A stretch of 64,000 nt of DNA from Periplaneta americana (GCF_040183065.1 NW_027185501.1:1266001-1330000), one strand, 5' to 3'; counted from the stretch's first letter, positions 48,919-60,405 are shown. The notes: generated from the letters alone by a model not told the origin. A program made the numbers and translations.

Positions 48919-50363
48919 ACTAGCCGTACCCATGCGCTCCGCTGCACCCGTTAGAAATAAATATAAGGTAATTACATAATTAAATAGGACATTTGATCCA
49001 GGGAACATTCGTGTTTGATAGAAGGATAAATCGTTTAATATGTTACTTAATTTAAATTGCATCCAAATAATTAAAATGCGATCATTTTGGTCCAGAGACA
49101 CTCATTTGGTGCAATGACAATTCCTTTAACATGTTTCTTAATTCTTATTACATGCAACCATAGTTTAATGAAGATTGGCATCATTTAGATTTAATGTGTA
49201 TATTTTATTTTACTTGTTATAGTTTTCCATTGAATTGTGGTAATAACTTAATTTCAACCCTTGTTTTCTACGTATTCAGTAAATGGCGCTTGGCCCACTA
49301 TGGTTCTGAACCCTTCAAATAATTTAAATTATATAATATAATATTACATATTATATTATATTGTATTATATTATATTATATTATATTATATTATATTATA
49401 TTATATTATATTATATTATATTATATTATATTATATTATTATATATTATATTATATTATATTATATTATATTATATTATATTATATTATATTATATTATA
49501 TTATATTATAACTTAATTTCAACCCTTGTTTTCTACGTATTCAGTAAATGGCGCTTGGCCCACTATGGTTCTGAACCCTTCAAATAATTTAAATTATATA
49601 ATATAATATTACATATTATATTATATTGTATTATATTATATTATATTATATTATATTATATTATATTATATTATATTATATCAGAAGTTACTGTAATAAC
49701 ATTATAGCATTATGTCCATCTAGAGAAACTACACTTTCCAATGGTGAAATAATAATTAATTATACAAATCGGTTAATTTAGCTTCCGATATTACTTCATA
49801 CAAACGCAGAAACATTTTATGTAGGCTATCTTTCATAGCTTTCGATTGTTGCTGTCCAAGGCCCCTTATAGACGAAGTCATTTGTTTTTTAATTCATTGC
49901 ACGGCCTTAGATGGCAGTTATTTTAATTTTAAAACTCATTTATCTCATTAAATATCAGTCCTATCAAAATGTTTCAAGGAATAAAACCTATCGCACATTA
50001 TTTTTAAAGAAACTTTTGTTGCCTGACATTTTTCACAAAGATCAATTATAAGCGAGATATTTCGATTTATTTAATTCTGGCCCCCTTATAACCACCTTTT
50101 AAATAATGTATTTTGAATGCCATATAGCCTAAAATCTAAGTTGCAAAGAACTTAATTTATATTCCAATTTTCATCAAAATCCGTTCAGCCATTACCGCGT
50201 GAAAAGGTAACAAACATACACACAGACAGACATACAAACAAAAATTTCAAAAAAGCGATTTTCGGTTTCAGAGTAATTAATTATATATGTTAGGACCAAT
50301 TATTTTTGGAAAATCGAAAATTACCAGAAAAATTTCGGCTACAGATTTATTATTAGTATAGAT
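48919..50363 (+). mobile_element. Interspersed element family D, copy b
   Basis: Starts ACTAGCCGTACCCATGCGCT and ends CAGATTTATTATTAGTATAG, as in copy a. Its middle is replaced or filled by part of the 17713-type MITE and a large TTATA array (49156-49690). Confidence 0.75.
49245..49690. repeat. Duplicated MITE end plus (TTATA)n array, 265-bp period
   Basis: AACTTAATTTCAACCCTTG and the following MITE end, then ATATAATATTACATATT and TTATA units, appear at 49245 and again at 49510. Confidence 0.85.
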
Positions 50364-51280
50364 GTTAGTCAAAATAAAATGATGTCCCTGTACAAACAGA
50401 GACATTAAATGAAAGATAAAGAATAGGAGAAAGTGTCTGAGAGCTCAGAAATATGGTTGTTTCTATACTGTAAGTATATCCGCCGGGTGGTTGAAGGATT
50501 AAGTAATATTTTCCCCTTTAGCGATTGTGGCTACTGTATCTTCCCCTTTTTTCTCCGTGTCTAAACCATTCAACAAATTGGACTCCTGGGACATGTTATA
50601 CATGACCTCACTTGACATCGTGTAAGGAAGGATTGAGGGGGATGAAAATCATCCAAATTCTATACGACCTCTCTACGAACAACCACTTGGAAAAAAACCT
50701 TCTTCCTCACTTCAGCTCCATAGTATAATCGGATCTCAACCCCCTACGAGCTTGAGATGTCACCCCTATGATGCCCTTAGTATGACGGTATTTCTCCCCA
50801 TGGTGACGTTTCTAAGGGGGTGAAAGTTGAATCCGCCCCCGCAATGTACAACCCCAATCTGTCCTATCTCGTGTCTTACGAACCACCCACCCCCCAGGAC
50901 ACGAACAGCAGTATCTTGTCGTACAGGGTTACTCAACTGGAGATGCCCTAGCCGCATCCTGGAAGAGTCATTTTGTAAGATTTCATTGAGAATAAAGGCG
51001 AGATGATGTGATCAATGATTGAAGTACAGTCTTTAAATTCCACGGAAAACCACTAGTGACGTAGTGACGAGTTCCTCGTAGTGTATTAGTCTTGGTCTGT
51101 GAATTACGCCAAATGTTGACAGTTATCCGATCTAGGAACTGTTTTCAAAATTTTCATGTGACTAACAAGCTAATACATAAAAGAAAATCAATTTTACGAA
51201 GATCATACATTTTCTCATCATAAGCTTTACGCTTTTGTAACATATCATCATGACGCGAATGATGAAAGGTCGGTGGAGCG
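50364..51280. other. Unassigned; GC-richer block at 50640-50970
   Basis: C-rich and G-rich short runs on both strands, for example CCACCCACCCCCCAGG near 50883. A 63-codon minus frame there has no recognised motif. Confidence 0.35.
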
Positions 51281-51292
51281 GAAAAAAATTCT

Positions 51293-51364
51293 CTCCGGCA
51301 CCGGGATTCGATCCTGGTTTTTCAGCTTTACGTGCTGACGCTCTATCCACTAAGCCACACCGGA
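51293..51364 (-). ncRNA. Solitary tRNA-like gene or SINE head (GTA anticodon position)
   Basis: Minus strand: acceptor TCCGGTG/TGCCGGA (pairs with two G-U), D stem GCTT/GAGC, anticodon stem TCAGC/GCTGA with loop ACGTAAA, T stem CCAGG/CCCGG with one mismatch and loop ATCGAAT. A box TGGCTTAGTGG fits; B box GGATCGAATCC is slightly off. T7 at 51288-51282 follows. Position 33 is C, as in the satellite module, so it is probably a tRNA pseudogene or SINE head rather than tRNA-Tyr. Confidence 0.6.
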
Positions 51365-52860
51365 TTGCAATTCCGATGCCGGATTGAATCCTCTCAGTTT
51401 AAGCTCTACCTCTTAGTTTCCCTTTAGTGACCAACTCTCATGCACTGTGTCACAGATGTGTGCCAGTGGCACAATGTCCAACAAACTTCATTCATTCTAC
51501 CAAGTATTTTTGTTATTGATTGTGATGTTCAGATTTTATTGCACATTTGAAAATGGAGTGGTACTTTTTCATATGAAAGTGATGGATATTATGGCTCAAC
51601 TCATTAAAAATAACAATTTATTAAATGAATTATAATACAGACAAACAACATTATTAACTAAATTTTACTTAGAGCCTATAGTATCCCCAAGTTGCGTTTA
51701 CATCTATATTGTTAACATCCTCATCAACTGTTTCATTATCACTTATTATTTTCACTTCAAGTGATCTTCTATTTACAGCTTCACTATAGTAACTTAACTG
51801 ATGCAATGTATATTCCATTTATTTTATAAATTGGATTACAGTTTTTTCTTAGCTTCATGAATAAGATTTTGATATTGAACTTGTTTAAATGTAAAATATT
51901 CTCAAATTTCTTCTCCCTTTTAAGTGCTTGTGTTCATGAAAGGATGTCCCTGTATAAAAAGAATGCCATAGAAGTTACCCTTTAGCTTAATTTATTTTCA
52001 TTGTTTTTGAAAAAGTTTCACAAGTTTGTGTTACTTCCTGCCAATTTACCCACTGAAAATCAGCTGAGAGAGAGATTAAAAAAAATCGTCCCATGACCAC
52101 GAGGATCCGGAAATAAATAGCAAATAAATATAATGAATGAAATATTAATATCGTTATAAAAATAAAAATATAATAATTTATTAAACTCTGTTGATTATCA
52201 ATTATAACATAAAATTTTAGAAGATTACCTTATAATTAAACTTACATACAAACGATTTTATTTGAAATTAGATATCCTTAATTAAGACCTTCTGAGTGGT
52301 ATAAATGAAATTTTATAATCTGCAGGGAATTTTTAGGAATTTAGGAGATTATTTTTTGAATTTCAAAAGATGGTATTGATAATTGTTTAAAAAAAATTAT
52401 ATGTAAATTTTGTTAAAGAACCCCGAGCACCAAAAAAATGAACCTGTTAGTGACCAATTGAAGAGAAGAATGTTACGCTTTAAGACATTATTTCTTTTCC
52501 ATATGTTTTTTTTTTGACTAACCTAAAAGCCCTATCTCTGGCCATGGATGAGCGTCCCTATTCCAGGGAGAATCATTCCACTCTTAAACCAAAATGATGT
52601 GAGTTCTACAAAACATATAAAGATTATAATAGTAGTTCTTATTTTGTGATGAACACCTGTTCGAGAATAAATTTATTGTAACAAAATTATTTTCATTACA
52701 GATAGGTTGCAAAATCATTAGAAGGCATCCCAAAGACATTATTTCATTCGGACCTTTATGCTCTTGGTTTTCTGACCTTCGATAAAAATTAGTAGTATTT
52801 GTAGAAATTTTTCAATTATTCTTAACTGTCCGATAAGTTCCTACAAAACTCTCCCCTATT
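51365..52860. other. No gene recognised; probable 3' flank of the minus-strand gene
   Basis: AT-rich. A minus-strand AATAAA (TTTATT near 52671) could serve as poly(A) signal for the exon ending at 52862. Confidence 0.4.
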
Positions 52861-52861
52861 A

Positions 52862-53166
52862 TTAGTTAATTTTGTCTTGTCCACCGGCACTCGAGTCGTC
52901 CTTGTCCGGAACTTCCGGCGGAAGGACCACTCTAACGTTGGAGTGACGCCTGTACCACTCGTACCAGTTCACGGCGTGGTACTGCACCTGTGTGCAGATC
53001 CACGTCAAGTGTACAAAGTAGATGATTGCCATGAAACTAATGGCTCCCAGAGTGGTAAGGTGCGTGCATATGCGACTTAGAATCGACTCTGATTGCTGGA
53101 CGTCTGCATGGTAAACGATCCATTCTGGGACTTCCTCAAATGTTCTCTGGGCAAAAACTGTTACAA
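52862..53166 (-). CDS. Unidentified membrane protein, last coding exon
   Basis: Acceptor TTTTTTCTAG ends at 53167; two bases complete a codon, then 100 codons to TAA at 52864-52862. The protein reads VTVFAQRTFEEVPEWIVYHA, a short polar stretch, one hydrophobic segment LGAISFMAIIYFVHLTWIC, then NWYEWYRRHSNVRVVLPPEV and a polar tail ending GGQDKIN. The base composition is much more balanced than the flanks, and the frame is unbroken. The split codon phase fits the exon at 55180-55298 (G|TT, Val). I do not recognise the family. A second acceptor, ACAG 9 bases further in, keeps the same frame. Confidence 0.75.
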
Positions 53167-53169
53167 CTA

Positions 53170-53700
53170 GAAAAAAAAGCCTAGAAAAATCAATTTCAGT
53201 ATAACATTTTTAGTTCCTCACAAGTATTAAATTTTAATTAGCTACAATATGACTGCGTTGTAAACCAATTTAAAAAGTAACATCTTTTAACTGTACACTA
53301 CTGCACTTCGTTTCACTAAATATAAAATATTCTCTGTCATTTAATTGGCGTGACCCCAGATACCTGACCCCTAATAATCGATAGTAATCGATAATTTGTT
53401 CTTGTAAGCATGGTTTCTTTAGTTATTACTTTTATGACTACATAGCGAAGATGACAGTCAGTGTCGCTAATTGTATAGAATATATATTAAAATGTGTTCA
53501 AATTTTAATGAAATATGTAAAACACGGAATCTAGATTTCTGCATTTCTTACATGGAATACAAACATTTTCTTATTAATATACTGAAAGTAGTTGATTTTA
53601 TATAATATTGCTATTTGTTACTCTGTAATTTGACAATTATAGCTACATTTTACATTTTTGGCTATGATATCTATATTTAACTATTTTTCATTTATTTTAT
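53170..53700. other. Intron of the minus-strand membrane-protein gene
   Basis: AT-rich with no features; lies between the two proposed exons, as do the next two entries. Confidence 0.5.
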
Positions 53701-54012
53701 TTTGTATTTATCATTTATATCTATATCTGTATCTCTTATTTCTATTTGTCTGTTCTTTTTTTCCCTTTCCTTTTCTCATTTTCCATTTTAATTTGTATTT
53801 ACACTTGTATCTGTTTCATCTCTTTTTTTTCATGTAATCCATGTTTTTTTTCTTGTAAATGAATATTTGTACCGTCTATTGTAATTGGGGCTTTGCCCTG
53901 TTATAGGCATAAATAAATAAATAAATAAATTAATTAAATAAATAAATAAATAAATAAAGGAAGAAATGAAATAAAGAAATAAAATAAATAAAGAAAGAAA
54001 TAAAGAAATAAT
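53701..54012 (+). repeat. Probable LINE 3' end with (AAAT)n tail
   Basis: GGGGCTTTGCCCTGTTATAG is followed by AAAT-type repeats to about 54012, like CR1/Jockey LINE ends. No coding part. Confidence 0.45.
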
Positions 54013-55170
54013 CTTCATTATATAATTCAAAATTTCCCCTCCAATGATTGCAAAAAAACATTCGATTTAGCGGAAAAGTGCTGATATTTTTAATTATGAA
54101 AAATAATTTACACTTAATCTACATCAACAAGCCTTACAAGAATGCATCTTTATGATAAATTCACCAAATGCACACTGAATACACTATCACAACCACCTGT
54201 TAAATGACACACTTGCCACAATGATGACGATGCGCGAAGGGTTTCAATTTTGTACAGCACAGCACAGCACAGATCGCTTCAAGAAAGTCTACAGCATCAC
54301 TTTTCATGCGTAAATAACGATATTTAAATGCATCTAATAGTCCAACCTTCAATTAATGCAGGCAATAAATAGCACTTTCATGTGGATTGAATTATTCTGT
54401 CAGCTTACACTAAAACTATTTCGGCAAAAATATTGCTGGTACAGCATGTTTTGAATATGGTAGAGGCATTATAATAAAATACGTGTTATTTCTAGCTTTC
54501 CCCCTAAAAAAAAGCAGAACTACTGTCGCGATGCTATTTGCCATTAGAAGAGACAATCTTATTCGAACACATTATCACAACACAAATTGTATTCTGAACA
54601 TTTCACAGAAGATTGCTTCTGGAAATCACATGAAGACGACGCAGTCTCATCTCTCTTTAATTTTCCAGAACATATTATGTGGATAGGTTCATTGTTCAAA
54701 CAAGTTAAATTCACATAGACCTAATTTCAATTGACTTGAAATTCATCATTTAAAAATATATTTAGTAGAATTTCTTTTTTTCAACCGTCTTGGGTTAATG
54801 TGTTTCCATGGGCTTATATGAAAAATCATATAATGTTATTTTCTGTAAAATATGTAAAGAATTTTTTAGCAACATCAATTAAAATTTTCTCGGACTTTTG
54901 TGCAGAACTGCCCTTCAAATATTTCAAAAAGTCGACGCCTATTCTATCCATCATTCAATCGGCATCGAAGCTGCTTGCCTTGGGTTCAGAGACAAGTAGG
55001 CCTACAGTATGACAAGTACAGATCGACTGAAGTTTTCAACTTGACATTTATCAGTTGAAGTCGTCATACCGACCGTATTACGAATTGTTCGACACAAAGA
55101 TGTGAAATTCATTGCAGCACACGTCAACATCAGCGTTATGGGACCCCCTCTGCCCTTGAGAATATTATAA
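54013..55170. other. No further feature recognised
   Basis: Intron-like AT-rich sequence; short open frames lack motifs. Confidence 0.4.
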
Positions 55171-55179
55171 CCCAGTTAC

Positions 55180-55298
55180 CGAAATCTGTGCCGATGACTG
55201 CGAGAGGTGTCAAGATACAGAGTGACGCGATGTCTTGCAGGAGATGGGGAGATGTACCACTCGCCAGCCACAATCCCAGGGATCTTATGATACCGTAC
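55180..55298 (-). CDS. Unidentified membrane protein, penultimate exon
   Basis: 119 bp between acceptor TTTGTATTGCAG (ending at 55299) and donor GTAACT (from 55179). It reads YGIIRSLGLWLASGTSPHLL, then QDIASLCILTPLAVIGTDF and one base G. The second part is hydrophobic and, with the next exon's VVTVFAQR, would form a membrane segment. Phase 1 at the donor matches the two-base start of the exon at 53166. The intron between is 2013 bp. Another frame is also open across this stretch, so the call rests on phase and hydrophobicity. No further upstream exon found. Confidence 0.6.
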
Positions 55299-55539
55299 CT
55301 GCAATACAAACATTCCTACAAAGTTACTGTAAGAAAGAAAGGCAATAGATGCGTAGCTTTGTGTAATAATGCGGCTGTAAAGTACTAGGCCTACAACGCG
55401 GTTAAGTCGCTGTATTTTTATCAATATCAGTAGTCATATTTATAGGCTTACTAATAGCTTGTGCAGCAAATGCTACAAACGAAGTTCATTAAAATTAAAA
55501 TTAAAATTGTTCAAATTTATTCCCAATGAAGAACACCAG

Positions 55540-55975
55540 ACATTTTGGAAGTCCCTATCCTAAGCAAGATTAATTCAGTCTCTACCATCATATCCCACCT
55601 TACTCAAATCGATTTTAATATTATTCTCCCATCTACGTCTGCCTCCCTCAAGGTCTTTTCCCTTCAGGTCTTCCAATTAACACTCTATACCATTTCTAGA
55701 TTAACCCATATGTGCTACATGCGCTGCTCATCTCAAACGTCTGGATTTAATGTTCCTAATTATGTCAGGTGAAGAATACAATGCGTGTAGTTCTGCGTTG
55801 TGTAACTTTCTCCATTCTCCCATAATTTCATCCCTCTTAGCCCCAAATATTTTCCTAAGCATCTTATTTTCGAACACCCTTAATCTCTGTTCCTCTCTCA
55901 AAGTGAAAATCCAAGTTTCACAATCATAAAGAACAACCGGTAGCATAATTCTTTTATAAATTCTAACTTTCAGCT
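55540..55975 (-). mobile_element. LINE family A, fragment 3, inverted
   Basis: The minus strand reads LKVRIYKRIMLPVVLYDCET, then [20 protein letters not shown] and [17 protein letters not shown]; beyond about 55727 the match continues at DNA level in broken frames (AGATGGGAGAATAATATTAA). More diverged than the copy at 10292. Confidence 0.85.
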
Positions 55976-56029
55976 TTAAATATCTATACCATACCGCCAT
56001 TAAATATATGGAGAAGACCCACACCACTT

Positions 56030-56770
56030 GACTGATATGTATAAAAATATTTCACTTTAATGACAATATTGTTACCTTACGTAAGTTTTGTATAGACTAC
56101 TATATAGCCGTCACTCAGTAAATATTATAGAAATGAAGATCTAACTTCAGATATTCTTTACGCCTTATATAACCCCAAAAGGTTTCACTTTCATATCATC
56201 AATAAAGCATTATTCTGTATAATTGGTGAGAAACACATCATGGCATTAACTATAATAATATTTCATTTTTAATGGTAATAATGTCATCAAACATTCTAAA
56301 GTTTTGTAGTTTTTAATATCAAATACACAGACAACTGTACTCAGAAAATTACACACCAGAGAATCTTCTTTTTAGTAAGTCTTGAAGTTTTTAATAACCA
56401 ATACTACAGAAACGTACAGAAAACGTTACACAAATGAAGCTCGACATATTGGCATTATGTCAGCCATCTGAACTGTTAGCAATCCTGCAGGTCATAGCCT
56501 TCGTGTGATATTGTTTATTGTAGTATGTTTGTGTTTTGTTTTGTTTTGTTTTATTCTGAAAGGGCCAATACCTATTTCTCAAAACTGACGATAGATGGAT
56601 TTTGGAAAATAGGAAAATGATGTAGGAAAATTGACATTTCACTAAAAATTACTATTTTTCTGAAAAAATTTGGTTTCCAAGCTTCAAAATGAGGGGTCAT
56701 TTATTAAAATCCGTTCAGCCATTTTCCTGTAATTTCCATTACCAGTTCAAATTATGTTTCTATAGATTAT
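56030..56770. other. No gene recognised
   Basis: AT-rich; ATCCGTTCAGCCATTTTC near 56709 resembles a phrase in element family D. Confidence 0.35.
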
Positions 56771-56774
56771 ATCC

Positions 56775-57078
56775 TAGCCGCCACAGTGGTCTAGCGGCTA
56801 GAGCGTTGGTCTTATAATCCTGTCAATTCGGGTTCGATCCCTGGCGTACCCCTGTGTGTTGGTCCAGGTAACAAAGAGGTTTTCTCCGGGAGCTCCGGTT
56901 TCGAACAAATCTCCATCATCATCTCATTTCATCATGGATGTAGCATAGACTAGCCTTCTATGTTGCACTCTGGGCAACGACTGTGTCGGTAAATTGGTCT
57001 ACATAATTGGCTCAGGGTTGCTGGATTGTGACCAGTACTAGTCGCCGATTTGCAAGTTACATGTAGTCTAAAACTACT
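56775..57078 (+). mobile_element. tRNA-derived SINE family E
   Basis: A box TGGTCTAGCGGCTAG and B box GGTTCGATCCC spaced as in a tRNA; body GGTTTTCTCCGGGAGCTCCG and CATCATCTCATTTCATCATG. About 300 bp, single copy in this window. Confidence 0.75.
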
Positions 57079-57232
57079 AATAATCGCAATAGACCTATTC
57101 TGAATGAAATTCCACGAAAGTATGAGGCATTTATATTACTTACGCCTTTGAATTGTATATGTGCTTAACCTATAAAGTGTTATATTTGTTGATATCGTTT
57201 CGTATATTTGGTGGGTAGTAGTGAGAGTAGAC

Positions 57233-57575
57233 CCATGTTGAATCTTTCGTACACTACTTTTAACACTTGAATATAAATAATTGATTAAATGGCGATCTTA
57301 CTCGTGTTAATTATGTAAGCATGTGCGGCTTACAGCTGTATCGGTGTTACTTGACACCATCCTCAGAGTCTACTAGATCTCAGCGCTATCTCAACTTCGC
57401 TGCCTGTTGTGTGGGCGCATTCGTGTGATGAAGAGTTGTGTCAAATAGTATGTGTGTTCTGAAATTGATCTGTGTGTTGAGAATTTGACTGGGGTGTGTT
57501 TTAGTGTGTTTGTATATTTCATATTGTTCTAGTGTGTTGAGTTTTTGGTTCTTGGGTTGTATGTGTAGGATTTCC
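57233..57575 (-). mobile_element. Penelope-like retroelement 3' fragment, copy 2
   Basis: Minus frame PKNQKLNTLEQYEIYKHTK, then ILNTQINFRTHILFD; nearly identical to 24113-24435 and with the same 3' boundary. Truncated at its 5' side. Confidence 0.65.
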
Positions 57576-57705
57576 ATGTCTGTATTTATGTTATTGTATG
57601 TGTGGTTAGCATTAGTTATGTGTTCGGTATATATTTAGATGTAGACATAATTATAGCGCTATGAAGAAGCTACAGGAATGAAATAAAACAATGAACTCAC
57701 GGAAA

Positions 57706-57706
<1 letters not shown>

Positions 57707-57756
<50 letters not shown>
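57707..57756. repeat. (ATT)n microsatellite
   Basis: Perfect ATT units, right of the Penelope-like fragment. Confidence 0.95.
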
Positions 57757-58213
57757 GTAATGGACTTAAGTATCTTATTTCTGCCTTAACTATAATCCAC
57801 TAGGAGTTGTCATAGCTTGTCTTTAAAGATATATACAGTAATCAGGAATAAGTTGTAGACCTATCATCTTTAATCTTTCGCGTCTAATACAATTAGTGAT
57901 ATTCATATAAAACTGTCTTGTCATTAATAATGCCTACACTATAATTTAGACATGAAGGCTTTTTATCGGAACCGGGAAGTGAAAAAGTCACATTTTCAAT
58001 TTTTTTCTTATTCCATGATATAGAGCAGTTCATTCTGACATATAAATATTTTATATGCTTTATTTTTATCTTGAGTGCTTTTATTACCCTTTTTTAAGGT
58101 CTACATTGACATAGACTTACTAAATAACCGCTAGACCGCTCACTGGCGCTAGTGTTATGCTCCCAAATTGAACAGCCGACGGGCGGCCATTTGTTTGGTA
58201 GAGCTGAATAAGT

Positions 58214-58520
58214 ATGGTTCGTTCGTGTGCTGTTTTTAATTGCAGCAATGCACACAGATGTAAATATAAAGAAGGAAGGAATGTTACATTTCACTGATTA
58301 GTTAATCTTTAATTTCTACAATATTTTTGCTCCATATTATGTTACAGAAGACAAACTATTTTACTTATACGGCTGTTTATGCTTCAGGTTTCCTCTGAGT
58401 AAAGATTCCCTTAACCGAAAATGGATAGGTGCAATCCGCAGAGAGAATTTCTACCCTACATTGAATCATTCAGTGTTTCAGCTCATTTCGAAGATAGTTG
58501 TTACCTCCCAAACAACGTTA
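58214..58520 (+). pseudogene. THAP zinc-finger domain, split and broken
   Basis: THAP domains bind DNA through a C2-CH zinc site. The first part, 58214-58294, reads MVRSCAVFNCSNAH and ends VTFH (ligands C5 and C10), then TGA. The second part starts after an acceptor CTTCAG at 58387 and reads FPLSKDSLNRKWIGAIRREN, FYPTLNHSV, then one base appears lost at the third ligand (Cys), after which AHFEDSCY is in the next frame. No GT donor sits where needed after VTFH. The intron position inside FH(R)FP is usual for THAP genes. Could be a dead host THAP gene or a P-element-type transposase start. Confidence 0.75.
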
Positions 58521-58637
58521 TTACCGTATACATTGTTTTTGTCCTTCATTCACTCCATATCCTTCTCTTTCTTCAAACAGCTGTTGTTTCAGTGCATACA
58601 TGAATAATAAAATTATTCGCCGAATTCGAGATACAGA

Positions 58638-58640
<3 letters not shown>

Positions 58641-58692
<52 letters not shown>

Positions 58693-58700
58693 TAATTATA
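58641..58700. repeat. (AAT)n microsatellite
   Basis: AAT units up to the SINE that follows. Confidence 0.95.
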
Positions 58701-58706
58701 ATAATA

Positions 58707-59044
58707 ATCCGTGGCGCTACAGTCCGTGAAGGCCCCAGACCGACCAGCCGACTGCTGGCCTCACGTCCACATGCCGAAACAGAGGTGGACGATCATCCAA
58801 CCAGAATGGAGGTATCGTGTGGTTAGCACGATGATCCCCCCGGCCTTTACAGCTGACTTTCGCAACCGGATTTTGCTACCTATCGTAGCTCCCCAAGTGC
58901 ATCACGATTCTGGATGGGCACCGGTCCCATACACTGGCCGAAATTTCATGACAAAATTTCTTCCCCCATGAGGACTTGAACCAGCGCGCATTTCGTAACG
59001 CGAGTCCTGGGCAGCATGCCTTAGACCACGACGCCACGGTACGG
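58707..59044 (-). mobile_element. SINE family B copy 2, inverted
   Basis: Reverse complement of the 28807-29145 family: + strand begins CCGTGGCGCTACAGTCC and ends near GCGACGCC-like GACGCCACGG. Head B box complement GGACTTGAACC near 58973. Confidence 0.9.
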
Positions 59045-60140
59045 GGAGGTACAAATAGATCCTGTTTAAAATATATATATATATATATATATGTATACTT
59101 CGCACGAAAACATGACGACCTTCCCTCATCCCCTTCAGCAGTTAACTGCAGGCACGCGCAAGGGATAAACACTTAGCCGAGTTGCCAATTCTTGAAGTCA
59201 TTGTGATTTACGAACGTTTTTCAAACTCTGTTCCGTGAAACCGCGATTTTCAGCGAGACTATATTATCTTTGTAAATATACCTTCATTTATAAATTACTA
59301 AAACAAAATTGGTATAAAAATGAACAAACTTATTTTACAAATACTTTATATTTATATTTTCACTAACATGTTTTGCCTAAATAAACAAAGAAACGCAGAA
59401 TGATATAATAAGTGTTAAATTCTCATGTTATTGAAGTTCCAGAATTTTATACTTAATTAAGGATGTTACGCTGGTAAAATTTTCGGAAACTGTGATCATT
59501 GAATAGCAATTTATAGTACAAGAGAGTAAAATTAGATTTTATCCGCTTCGCCTTGGGTGATAATTTCCACAAGCAATTAAAATGTTTACTCTAGTGTGCT
59601 ATACAATATTTTATTCATTACTGGTATGTAAATTTAATTTTAAATTGTAGGTCTTTTCTTTGTAATGTGTTGTTGGCAAAGAAGTTCGTATATGTTCATT
59701 TTAATTAATGCTAATATGTTGGTTGTCATATAGAGAGTGATTTAAAAACATTTAATTCACTGCTGTAAGTTAGAAAACTTTTAAGCACTGCTGTGAATAA
59801 TGTCATTATTTAGGTTGCTAAGGACGGTGAAATAAAGACCAGTTTAGATACCAGTCCTGGATAAATGTATTCCTTTTACATCATTTTTTCATAACACGAA
59901 AATCATATTAAAGCACAAAAAAGAATATATTTGTTTCTCTGCCAGTTTAGTTGCTGATTCGATGCAAATTTTCTGTAGGCCTAAGGAACGTTATAAGATA
60001 CGAAATATGATTGAATTAATTAAGGATGCATATACACTTCTTATACCTTAAAATTCTGTTATGTAAAATATAGGCGTAATATAAAATTTAAATTTCTACA
60101 CCAACTATTGAAGTTCATTCAGGTAAAACAACCTGTATTA
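59045..60140. other. No gene recognised; (TA)n at 59071-59093
   Basis: AT-rich intergenic sequence. Confidence 0.4.
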
Positions 60141-60143
60141 GTT

Positions 60144-60394
60144 TTTTTAGTTATTTAACGACACTGTATCAATTACTAAGTTATTTAGTGTCGATGGGAT
60201 TGGTGATAGCAAAATGGTATTTGGCGAGATGAGGTCGAGGATTCGCTATAGATTACCTGACATTCGCCTTACTGTTGAGAAAAACCTCGAAAAAAACCCA
60301 ATCAGATAAATCAGTCAAAGGAGGAACTGAACCCACGCCCGAGTGCAACTTCGGATCGGTAGTCAACTCAGCCAACTGAGCTACGCCAGTGGCT
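60144..60394 (-). mobile_element. SINE family C copy 2
   Basis: TSD CTGTATTAGTT at 60133-60143 and 60395-60405. Minus-strand head GCCACTGGCGTAGCTCAGTT with A box; tail domain on the + strand TTATTTAACGACACTG ... TTTAGTGTCGATGGG. Confidence 0.9.
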
Positions 60395-60405
60395 CTGTAT
60401 TAGTT

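Noticed and set aside
55176-55424. Minus-strand 82-codon frame over the proposed exon
   Set aside because: Starts in AT-rich sequence and uses a frame that does not fit the donor phase. The other frame gives a hydrophobic segment and joins the next exon correctly.
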